Positions 45,766-53,561 of a DNA stretch of 64,000 bases are shown one piece after another (the stretch's first letter is position 1; each line of letters starts with the position of its first letter). The stretch is from positions 1-64,000 of the forward strand of contig JAJDAT010000008.1 of the NCBI GenBank assembly GCA_029261715.1, read 5' to 3'. The DNA is from Nitrospinia bacterium. GTDB taxonomy: Bacteria > Nitrospinota > Nitrospinia > Nitrospinales > JAJDAT01. Under the pieces are notes generated by a model. The model did not search any database. It saw only the letters and a program-made list of their open reading frames with translations, and was not told the origin of the DNA. A program made the position numbers and the translations under genes.

Positions 45766-47320
45766 AGTCTACCATGTAGGAAATTGTGGTCCAACCGGAA
45801 CGGCGATCTTCAACGAAAAATTTGGCTCCCCAGTCTACCATGTAGGAAATTGTGGTCCAACCGGAACTCAATTGGAGTCGATATAAAGCAATTCTTTAGT
45901 CTACCATGTAGGAAATTGTGGTCCAACCGGAACTATGGATCTTTGCGTTTGTCTTTACGCGAAAGTCTACCATGTAGGAAATTGTGGTCCAACCGGAACT
46001 GTAATGGAACACTTGAAATGAGAAATGAAAGTCTACCATGTAGGAAATTGTGGTCCAACCGGAACCGGGGCCTTCTTCAAGGCCCCTTTTTTTTGAGTCT
46101 ACCATGTAGGAAATTGTGGTCCAACCGGAACCTATATCGACTTTTCCCACTTCAACCTGATAGTCTACCATGTAGGAAATTGTGGTCCAACCGGAACCAA
46201 TTATTAAAAAGTATTATCACTGCCATGAGTCTACCATGTAGGAAATTGTGGTCCAACCGGAACGACAGGTTCTTATGGGAGCACAACGGTATTAGTCTAC
46301 CATGTAGGAAATTGTGGTCCAACCGGAACACGATCAAAAGAAGAGCAAAAGGAATCCGCTAGTCTACCATGTAGGAAATTGTGGTCCAACCGGAACAGGC
46401 GTCGCTCAAGGATTCGCGAACGGGTTAGTCTACCATGTAGGAAATTGTGGTCCAACCGGAACACTCTTTGATTGCTCGTCAATGTCTAACCTAGTCTACC
46501 ATGTAGGAAATTGTGGTCCAACCGGAACTTGAAGCGCGGAAAGTTCAAACTCGCTCAAAGTCTACCATGTAGGAAATTGTGGTCCAACCGGAACTGTTGG
46601 CGGCGAATTAATGGACCATCCAGGAGTCTACCATGTAGGAAATTGTGGTCCAACCGGAACCGCACCTATATTGTTAAACCTATTCAGTTTAGTCTACCAT
46701 GTAGGAAATTGTGGTCCAACCGGAACTTAGCTGCGCTCTACTGGGAAAAATAAAAAAGTCTACCATGTAGGAAATTGTGGTCCAACCGGAACAGGAATCA
46801 AGCGTATGACTAATCTGGGTGAAGTCTACCATGTAGGAAATTGTGGTCCAACCGGAACCAAGATGGGAATTGGCTTGAGGTTAACGCAAGTCTACCATGT
46901 AGGAAATTGTGGTCCAACCGGAACAACCGTTGCACTGTTCCAGTGTTGCATGGGAGTCTACCATGTAGGAAATTGTGGTCCAACCGGAACTGCCCACACA
47001 CTTAATATAACCTTTTAAAAAGTCTACCATGTAGGAAATTGTGGTCCAACCGGAACCAATACACGCCCAACCCGTCCGGCCCTTTAAGTCTACCATGTAG
47101 GAAATTGTGGTCCAACCGGAACTAATGGTCTTTGCTACTGCAAATTGAATTTAGTCTACCATGTAGGAAATTGTGGTCCAACCGGAACTGGCTAAGGCCT
47201 AGCCAACGTTTCAAACCGAGTCTACCATGTAGGAAATTGTGGTCCAACCGGAACAGGCGGCACAGCTCAAAGAATGAGCCTTATAGTCTACCATGTAGGA
47301 AATTGTGGCCCCAACCGAAT
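45766..47320 (-). CRISPR. Type II-C CRISPR array, 24 repeats and 23 spacers
   Basis: Repeats of 36 bp begin AGTCTACC and end CCGGAAC on the plus strand. They recur every 66 bp; spacers are 30 bp, except one of 31 bp (46330-46360). The first 23 repeats are identical by eye. The last (47285-47320) is degenerate only in its right third (GGCCCCAACCGAAT). Because the tracrRNA anti-repeat pairs with the GTT-first strand, crRNAs must come from the minus strand. In that orientation each repeat ends with TGGTAGACT, close to an extended -10 (TGnTATAAT), as in repeats of Neisseria and Campylobacter type II-C arrays. Confidence 0.98.
46066..46095. other. Spacer derived from an intrinsic terminator
   Basis: The fifth spacer contains GGGGCCTT, a CTTC loop, AAGGCCCC and eight T residues. 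This is a textbook Rho-independent terminator on the plus strand, probably copied from the 3' end of a phage or plasmid gene. In the crRNA orientation the T run becomes an A run upstream, so array transcription would not stop. Confidence 0.85.
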
Positions 47321-47512
47321 AATTTTGAAATTTTGAATTGCAGAAAATTTTTGATTTGCAATAACTGATATCCTATAATAATATGTTTAGAGTTATATTA
47401 GTTGGATATTATTAGGGGGCTTTATATTTTTATTTGGTGAATCTTTGGTTTTCTTTTTCTGTAATATTAATAATTTTTTTGCTGATATTAAGAATATTGA
47501 CATAAATTATAA
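47321..47512. other. AT-rich flank of the array
   Basis: About 190 bp of very AT-rich DNA between the degenerate repeat and the lipoprotein gene. For minus-strand transcription this is the upstream side of the array. No repeat remnants beyond 47320 are seen. Confidence 0.5.
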
Positions 47513-47980
47513 ATGATAGTTCTTAAAAAACTTTTATTATTATCTTTAATTTTTTTGGTATCCAGTTGTGGACTGGTTCCTGTAAGACCAGATAACGATG
47601 TTTTAAAACAGCTTGACCCTGAGTTAGCTAAAAACTTATTACAAGCAAAGTGCCCAAGTTGTAGTGATTCTAAGATTAATCTGAGTTGTGATGATGGCTA
47701 TTTTGTAGATGCGGCAAAGACTCAAAGCTCTATTGATTATCCTTATCACAACTTGGTAGTGATTTGTTACATTGATCAGATAGAGATTAAAGGTAGGGAG
47801 ACAGACTGCATTTCCGCCTCTAATTCTAATCGCGGGCAATTGCCAAAGGTCCAACTAAGAACTAAAGACTGGAAACAATTATGTAACGCAACTTTCGCTG
47901 TGATAAATAATCATCGCGAGCTACAAGGAATCGGAGCATGGGGCTACTACCAACAGAAAGCTATGCCAGAAAATGAATAA
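47513..47980 (+). CDS. Putative lipoprotein
   Basis: A 155-residue protein with a good lipoprotein signal (KLLLLSLIFLVSSC, lipid Cys at about 19). The mature part has several Cys pairs (AKCPSCSDSK, NLSCDDGYF, VVICYID, ETDCIS), suggesting disulfides in the periplasm. No family is recognised. It lies between the CRISPR array and the XRE-type regulator gene, inside the region bracketed by the two ~280-bp repeats. A link to CRISPR function is not implied by its sequence. Confidence 0.7.
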   Translation: MIVLKKLLLLSLIFLVSSCGLVPVRPDNDVLKQLDPELAKNLLQAKCPSCSDSKINLSCDDGYFVDAAKTQSSIDYPYHNLVVICYIDQIEIKGRETDCISASNSNRGQLPKVQLRTKDWKQLCNATFAVINNHRELQGIGAWGYYQQKAMPENE

Positions 47981-47998
47981 AAAAGAGACAAAAATTAG

Positions 47999-48328
47999 AT
48001 GCAGGTTAAAAAGCTAAAGATAAAACGAATAGCCGAAGTCAGCGGAGATATAACCTCTTTAACGAAACCTAAATCACGAGGCAAGCGCACCGTAGATAAC
48101 AGCGCTAATATACAGAAGGGGTTGGGAGATAGGTTGCAGGGGTGGCGCAAAAAAAATGGTCTTACTCTCCATGGACTGGCAAAGAAAATAGGCGTTACAG
48201 TTGGACCTCTATCTGGAGTAGAGAATAGTAAAAATTTACCCTCTCTTGAAACCGTTGCCGCTTTGCATAATCACACGAACTTAAATATTTTATGGTTACT
48301 CTTCAAACAAGGACGGATGCAAAAGTAG
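47999..48328 (+). CDS. XRE-family helix-turn-helix regulator
   Basis: A 109-residue protein. The last ~70 residues form an XRE/Cro-type HTH (GDRLQGWRKKNGLTLHGLAKKIGVTVGPLSGVENSKNLPSLETVAAL). The first ~38 residues are basic and disordered (KLKIKRIAEVSGDITSLTKPKSRGKR). It starts 18 bp after the lipoprotein gene and is likely co-transcribed. It could regulate its own operon or the neighbouring CRISPR-Cas or protease genes; this is unproven. Confidence 0.78.
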   Translation: MQVKKLKIKRIAEVSGDITSLTKPKSRGKRTVDNSANIQKGLGDRLQGWRKKNGLTLHGLAKKIGVTVGPLSGVENSKNLPSLETVAALHNHTNLNILWLLFKQGRMQK

Positions 48329-48858
48329 TGTGCTTAAAATTGCGATCATCTGGAGCATTCTTTTCTTGCCTAATTAATTTAGTTTAGCGATTTCCCCCCT
48401 TTTGATTTTTTAAAAATCCCCATAAACTTTAAATAGAAATTTGCATTTTAGTCAGTTTGTTTGAGACTTAAACTAATTGCAATCGCTATATAATTCGATA
48501 TAATTTCTTCATTCGAAAATGGCTCTTGTGGCCAAAAAGAAAACCTGATTGAGCCTAGTCCGTTAATAATGATATTTAGTGCGTGAACTAGAGTTATTGT
48601 CGATTAGACTAGAATTCTCTAAATGTGTTTTTATTTTATGGTATGGGGAAGTGCTCTCATCTCTAAGTTTTTGAAGTCAAAAAAATAGATGTCATGTGTC
48701 CGAGTTCTCAGCCGTGAAGCCCGGAATAGCTGTCCCCGTTTTAGGAATGTCTTGATTCGCAAGGAGATGTCGAGAAGCGCTTTTAATCAGGTTGTGACCT
48801 GAAAACTTTTCCAGTTGATTCTGATGTTTCACTATTGTTGTTAACGGTTTAAAAATGT
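48329..48858. other. Intergenic region with degenerate tracrRNA copy
   Basis: A 530-bp gap. The first part is the right copy of the ~280-bp repeat (48376-48649). The remaining 200 bp hold a short hairpin (TCAGGT-TGTG-ACCTGA, near 48788-48803) and presumably the promoter of the large protease gene. No protein gene is seen. Confidence 0.6.
48376..48649 (+). repeat. Right copy of the ~280-bp repeat: diverged tracrRNA-like locus
   Basis: Homologous to the tracrRNA region at 41110-41391. On the minus strand the -10 TAAAAT is kept, but the -35 position reads GATGAG. The anti-repeat part (48592-48624) keeps only about eight contiguous pairs with the repeat. The stem-loop after it still forms, with compensatory changes. 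The terminator hairpin is lost. It looks like a second tracrRNA gene that has decayed or changed function. Confidence 0.75.
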
Positions 48859-51800
48859 ATGCCATATATTGCCATTGGTTGTGATATAGATTTTTTTGCT
48901 CCATCGAAAGAAAAAGTTGTAATTCAATTTGAACGTAACGTCGATGGCCAAATCACTCGATTGGATTTGGAAGTCTATGATTTTGAAAATACTCCAGTAT
49001 ACAAGCAAGCATACGATTGTAGATCTGGGTTACCTGTTCTGCAATGGGATGGGACGTTAAATAAAAGTGTCGATTCGAAGTTAGAACCGTTCGCGACACC
49101 TCTCCGGTCGCCTTACACTGTAAAGGTTAACGCTACTATTGATAACAGCGTTAAAAGTCCACACTCTCGCCCCGACAATTTTTCTAATGAAAAAAATGCA
49201 GAAAAAGAACCGAGAAGTTCTTGCTCATCTAGTCATAAAAAAGAAATTCATTACGTCGAGCAGCTTACTGAAACGTCTATTAAACTCTTTGTTTTGTATC
49301 ATTCTATAGAAATCAGGCGAGCGCCTTGGGTGGCTACTGGAGAAACTTTGGAGGAGGGAAAGTTTCCTTGGCAGATCAATCGGTTGAACGAGTTGGGTTT
49401 TTATGCAGGCACTATTGAATTAGCTCAAGAAGAATCATGTCAGCATAATTTTGATAAGGCTTTTAAGCGTTTCGCTCGGCTTCACCCTGACTTGAAATTT
49501 ATACCAATCGAAAAAATTTCTCCGGAGCAATGGAATCGCGCTTTAAAAAACTCTCCATTCAGCTTACCAAATTTTATGAAACTTAATTCTTTTCCTTTAG
49601 ATCCGTGGCTTGAGATTGAAGAAGACAAGAAAATTCCTGAAAAACCGGGAAAATACCATGGTTTTAAAGATGAACATCTTCCGAGAATTTATGTCGAAGC
49701 CATCGGTTATGAGTCAGACTATAACAAAGATATTGATGAGTTTATTGATCAATATGAAATTTCTCCAACCATTAAAATGGAAAAAGAATTGGAACGGTTA
49801 AACCGTCCTGTTATACCTTTGGAAGCTGTTATTTTTATTAAAAATAGTTTTGGAGAAAAAACTCTTGCCCCAAAAGCTGTCGGTTCAATTGGAGTAGATT
49901 GGTCCGCAAGCGAACCTCCTGAAGATACCAGTCTGTTAGATTTAAATGAAGACCATGATAGTTATCCGAGGGCATTTATTGACCATGTTTTTAACGAATT
50001 AAAAAACTTTGAAGGAAGCACTAATTGTCCGGATGAATATGGCGGAATAAGGACCAAGAATGACAACTGGAAATCGGCTTTCGTATTGGGTAAAGGATTC
50101 AAACCTTATGATGTCAAGGAAGATCCTCAGGAATGTACCGTTTACTCCGAGGCAATCATTGACGATCAGTACGAGCGATGTTTGGGAAGAGCTGGTATCG
50201 TTTTCCATCCCTCGTTTATTGCTGGGGACAGATACAAACTTAAAGCGGAACTTAGTTTCTCCGGTCGTAAAAACAAAAGGAAACTGAAGGAAGTAAATGG
50301 CTCGATCAAGTTTGAGTCGGCTACTATTGAGGTTTGGCGTTATGCTCGCGTGGCTTGTTTGATTGGTTGGCCTTTAAGAGATTATTATTTAGAGGTTTTA
50401 ACAGACGCCCCTAAAGAATATGAAAAAACTTATACTCATCTTGACTTTCATAATTCCGAATCCAGGGGGATTTCTAACTATCTAAATGATAATGATTATA
50501 AGGATTGGATTAACTATGTTTTAAAAAATTATCGAGAAGATCAACAACAGGACTTCAAAAAGGCTATTCAATTAACCCTTGGAAATACTCCTTTGAACCT
50601 GCACCCAAATACTATTTCCAACCGGCATAAGATGGGAGATGCCTATGTTTTATCGAATGGAATGTTTTCAGAAATTAGAAGCAATCCCGCCAAACCTTCG
50701 AATATCGAATTTTTATATGAGATATTAGCCTCAAAAATTCGCAAAAAATATCCCGTAGGCCTGATTATTTTAGACTATTCGCATGGACTAGAAGCCATTA
50801 AAGTATTTAAAAAGTATTTTGGCGATCCACCATCGCTTTCGTTAGGAATGGGAGACTCGTTTGTTTTAGTGGATCAAGAAGTACCTGGTAAACCTTATTT
50901 TATCTTCTCTCATGAAATTGGACACTGTTTTTGGTTGAGGCACCATGAAAACACATCCGACAAGACGCCTGCCACGGGAGATCATCATCCTTATGATCAT
51001 AATTGCATCATGAGTTATACAAGTGATAGATCAGAATACTTCCATCAAAGACCTTTCTCTTATACCCCGCATTTTTGTGGATTATGTAACCTGAAATTAA
51101 GAGGTTGGAATTTTTTTGCTCCTAAAAGAAAACTATTTGAAGCAGTAGGCAAAGAAAAAGAAATCCCTAAAAAAAGTTCCTTAAATACTGTTATCATTTA
51201 TGACGAAGCGGACAAGGATGATTTGAAAGCCGAGCCGGAAGTCAATTCGGTGCAGCGGTTCGTAAACTTGTCCTGCGAAACTCCGGCCAAAGTCTATTCA
51301 TTTAACAAAAATATCAGTGTTGAAAAATGGGTAGAACAAGTCAAAGGGTGTGATATTTATCACCATATAAGTCATGGAAATTTAAGGTGCATGGATGATG
51401 GACACCGCACCGATGTAGTTAAAATGGTTTTACCAAAATATCCATCCTGGTGCCAAGCCGATAAAAAGGTTTGCTCGGAGTTGGATGATTTAGAATTAAA
51501 CCTTTTTTCTATAGCAAGTGGAAATGGTTGTTCTTCTTTGTATAAGGAACTTATTAGACCAGATAACGAAGATCATCGTTTGAGAGGTGTCATTCAATGG
51601 GTAGGGGTTGGAGACAGTTCAACAGATACTTTCTTTGGGGCTCCGGAAATACAAGAAGCTGTTTTACGGGGAGGAGCCGCACCTAAAACGCTATTAGTTC
51701 TAAGCTGTTGCCTGTTAGGTTGGGAACCTAGTTTAGCGGATCTTTTTTTGCATGGTGGAACGGAATTCGTGATAGCGTTTCGGGCGAATTATAATTCTGG

Positions 51801-52050
51801 GGAATCAGGCGCATTTTCAAGAGATTTTTATCTTGCTTGGGCCGATGAAGATTTAAAACCAGAAAAGATTGAATCCATATTTAAAAAAGTAGCTGTAAAA
51901 CACCCACATGCTGAGCCAGTTTTATTTTCAGAGAAGAAAATCTTCAGAGTAATACTAGTTTCAAATAAAAGATGGGTAGGGCAATTGAAGGAATTTACCT
52001 GGCAGGATTACAAACTTTTTGAACCCTATATTCCCGAAGAATATATATAA
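48859..52050 (+). CDS. Metzincin-like metallopeptidase / CHAT-like double-protease protein
   Basis: A 1063-residue protein without a signal peptide. The N terminus (1-95) resembles a FlgD-type Ig-like domain (LDLEVYDFENTPVY..., LQWDGTLN, SPYTVKV). Residues ~180-220 resemble a peptidoglycan-binding module (LNELGFYAGTIEL..., FDKAFKRFARLHPDL). A zinc site HEIGHCFWLRH (His685, Glu686, His689, His695) with a Met-turn CIMSY (Met718) indicates a metzincin-like protease, with Trp at the usual Gly position. The C-terminal ~230 residues carry CHAT/caspase-like motifs: His-Gly in YHHISHGN (His839) and Cys in VLSCCLLGW (Cys950 or Cys951). The middle resembles proteins near type VI or contractile injection effectors, from memory only. 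A small gene follows. Confidence 0.7.
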   Translation: MPYIAIGCDIDFFAPSKEKVVIQFERNVDGQITRLDLEVYDFENTPVYKQAYDCRSGLPVLQWDGTLNKSVDSKLEPFATPLRSPYTVKVNATIDNSVKSPHSRPDNFSNEKNAEKEPRSSCSSSHKKEIHYVEQLTETSIKLFVLYHSIEIRRAPWVATGETLEEGKFPWQINRLNELGFYAGTIELAQEESCQHNFDKAFKRFARLHPDLKFIPIEKISPEQWNRALKNSPFSLPNFMKLNSFPLDPWLEIEEDKKIPEKPGKYHGFKDEHLPRIYVEAIGYESDYNKDIDEFIDQYEISPTIKMEKELERLNRPVIPLEAVIFIKNSFGEKTLAPKAVGSIGVDWSASEPPEDTSLLDLNEDHDSYPRAFIDHVFNELKNFEGSTNCPDEYGGIRTKNDNWKSAFVLGKGFKPYDVKEDPQECTVYSEAIIDDQYERCLGRAGIVFHPSFIAGDRYKLKAELSFSGRKNKRKLKEVNGSIKFESATIEVWRYARVACLIGWPLRDYYLEVLTDAPKEYEKTYTHLDFHNSESRGISNYLNDNDYKDWINYVLKNYREDQQQDFKKAIQLTLGNTPLNLHPNTISNRHKMGDAYVLSNGMFSEIRSNPAKPSNIEFLYEILASKIRKKYPVGLIILDYSHGLEAIKVFKKYFGDPPSLSLGMGDSFVLVDQEVPGKPYFIFSHEIGHCFWLRHHENTSDKTPATGDHHPYDHNCIMSYTSDRSEYFHQRPFSYTPHFCGLCNLKLRGWNFFAPKRKLFEAVGKEKEIPKKSSLNTVIIYDEADKDDLKAEPEVNSVQRFVNLSCETPAKVYSFNKNISVEKWVEQVKGCDIYHHISHGNLRCMDDGHRTDVVKMVLPKYPSWCQADKKVCSELDDLELNLFSIASGNGCSSLYKELIRPDNEDHRLRGVIQWVGVGDSSTDTFFGAPEIQEAVLRGGAAPKTLLVLSCCLLGWEPSLADLFLHGGTEFVIAFRANYNSGESGAFSRDFYLAWADEDLKPEKIESIFKKVAVKHPHAEPVLFSEKKIFRVILVSNKRWVGQLKEFTWQDYKLFEPYIPEEYI

Positions 52051-52103
52051 ATAATCAAACCTTAAAATAGAAACCGTTTTAATTATTTATTGTTTTTAAT
52101 TTT

Positions 52104-52463
52104 ATGTTGACGCTTTTAAATTCCCAACTACTACTTTTGGAAGAAAGTTTTAAACAGCAATATGTTGACCGTGTAGCGGATTACTTGAAAAAAAATCTCC
52201 CAAACAAGGTAAAACCATTTGATAAGCAACCCTTAGATACTCTTATAAAAAACGGGATCAAAAAAGCGAGGGCTTATTCCATTAAAACAGAATGGGATGT
52301 TTGTCGGTTTGTTCAATATCAAGTTAGGCTGGGTGAGAATTTTGATAAAACGCATGAAAGCAGTTGGGCGGTTGAAATATTAAAAAACCCTGAATTAAAT
52401 GGGCCTGCAAAAATGGATTATATGGATTATTATTATTTCTATGTGCTTAAAGAGACTGAATAA
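52104..52463 (+). CDS. Small partner protein of the large protease
   Basis: A 119-residue acidic protein, helical throughout. The segment WDVCRFVQYQVRLGENFD followed by SSWAVEILKNPELNGPAKMDYMDYYYFYVL resembles small proteins often encoded next to injection-system effectors or adaptors. I recall this pattern but cannot verify it. It lies 53 bp after the large protease gene on the same strand, so it is probably its cofactor, adaptor or inhibitor. Confidence 0.6.
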   Translation: MLTLLNSQLLLLEESFKQQYVDRVADYLKKNLPNKVKPFDKQPLDTLIKNGIKKARAYSIKTEWDVCRFVQYQVRLGENFDKTHESSWAVEILKNPELNGPAKMDYMDYYYFYVLKETE

Positions 52464-52608
52464 TAACCTGATTTTTAAAATTATTCATGGTTTTTAAGAT
52501 CAACCGTTTTCATATAGCGGTCTTCCTACACGAGTTTCGGGAAGAAAGAGGGGATTGTTGTTGAATAACTTATTGCCCTGGAAAAAATTTACTCGCCTAC
52601 TATTTTTA

Positions 52609-52998
52609 TTATTCTGATTCGATTGCCGAGCGGACACATTCCCTTTGAGAAACCCAGTTTTCTTCGTGCTTCTTTTTGCAATGATCTTTTACTAAAGGTT
52701 TTGTTTTACTTTTCTCTACCTCCGTTTTTGCGCTTGCCTGTGAACTGACACAATATTTTTGTTTTAACCAATTACCTTTATGATTTTTTTTGCAAAAACT
52801 TTTGATAGTGTCTGTGGCTTTGCTTCTTGATATAAACTTCTTCGCACTTTTTTGAGAAAGAACGCATTGATTAAATTCGGTAAACTTCTTACCAAAGTTT
52901 TTTTTGCAGAATTTTTGAATTTGAACTTCCGATCCAAAAACTGTTTCAGAGAAAAACAAAGCGAGCAAAAACGTAAATAATCCAAAAAACTTGATCAT
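52609..52998 (-). CDS. Secreted Cys-repeat protein
   Basis: A 129-residue exported protein. The signal peptide (MIKFFGLFTFLLALFFSETVFG) starts at the ATG at 52998 with AAGGA upstream. The mature part consists of three ~35-residue repeats, each with a CKK(N/K) start and a second Cys 16 residues later (FCKKNFGKKFTEFNQC, FCKKNHKGNWLKQKYC, HCKKKHEENWVSQREC). One disulfide per repeat is likely. It is strongly basic. No family name is recognised. Confidence 0.72.
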   Translation of the reverse strand: MIKFFGLFTFLLALFFSETVFGSEVQIQKFCKKNFGKKFTEFNQCVLSQKSAKKFISRSKATDTIKSFCKKNHKGNWLKQKYCVSSQASAKTEVEKSKTKPLVKDHCKKKHEENWVSQRECVRSAIESE

Positions 52999-53091
52999 AG
53001 TTTTTTTCCTTACTGCCAATCTAAACCTTTAGTTCATAGAAGACGCAGAAACTTATTAGAAAATAACGTGGAGAATGGGGATGTTTTATCC

Positions 53092-53520
53092 TTATCTGTC
53101 TACGGTGCGGACAAGTTTTGTCCCGTGAAGGTCTTTAATTGCTTTGTCTACGAATTCGGTTGTTCCATCGCGCAAATTCACTCGCAGCGCTTTTCCTTCT
53201 TCATTCACTTCGCTTGTCCATAGGTAGTAAATTCCTTTTGGTACAAACACTTTATGAATGTGAATGGTTTCACCTTCAAAATCAAAGTTCGTGTATTCTT
53301 TATTGAAGAGGTTTAATCCTTCTGCCTTGGTGGGCAAGCGGAAATCAGCAAAGCCGCCGGGATAACAAGAGTTCATGGTGCGTGCATAACCTCTGGCTTC
53401 TTCCCAATTACACCATTTACCTAAGTCTAACTTACTATCTTTTGGCAACCAGCTCAGGTTGAGTTCTTTATCGCTGATAATGCCATTGGGGTTGTCGTGA
53501 AAGCGCTCGGCTGGATCCAT
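53092..53520 (-). CDS. DUF1566 (Lcl-type) domain protein
   Basis: A 142-residue protein matching the DUF1566/Lcl C-terminal domain: WCNWEEARGYARTMNSCYPGGFADFRLPTKAE, then YYLWTSEVNEEGKALRVNLRDG and a final TKLVRTV. This C-type-lectin-like fold is common in surface proteins, but here no signal peptide is present. It lies 41 bp downstream of the aminotransferase gene on the same strand. Function is unknown. Confidence 0.72.
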   Translation of the reverse strand: MDPAERFHDNPNGIISDKELNLSWLPKDSKLDLGKWCNWEEARGYARTMNSCYPGGFADFRLPTKAEGLNLFNKEYTNFDFEGETIHIHKVFVPKGIYYLWTSEVNEEGKALRVNLRDGTTEFVDKAIKDLHGTKLVRTVDR

Positions 53521-53561
53521 TTAATTTCCTTTTTTATGTATTTTTTTAAAAATGAAATTTA

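Noticed and set aside
45766-47320. A self-targeting spacer
   Set aside because: Reading the 23 spacers against the window by eye showed no match beyond short chance stretches. A whole-genome search would be needed to exclude one elsewhere.
45784-47368. Several open frames across the CRISPR array on both strands
   Set aside because: They are repeats of the same short peptide at 66-bp spacing (for example SLPCRKLWSNRN). The 66-bp period is a multiple of three, so the frame stays open by chance.
48859-52050. A Craspase-like link between the CHAT-containing protein and the CRISPR-Cas locus
   Set aside because: The CRISPR system is type II-C with its own complete gene set. The protease is not in its operon and has no TPR region, so adjacency alone does not support a joint system.
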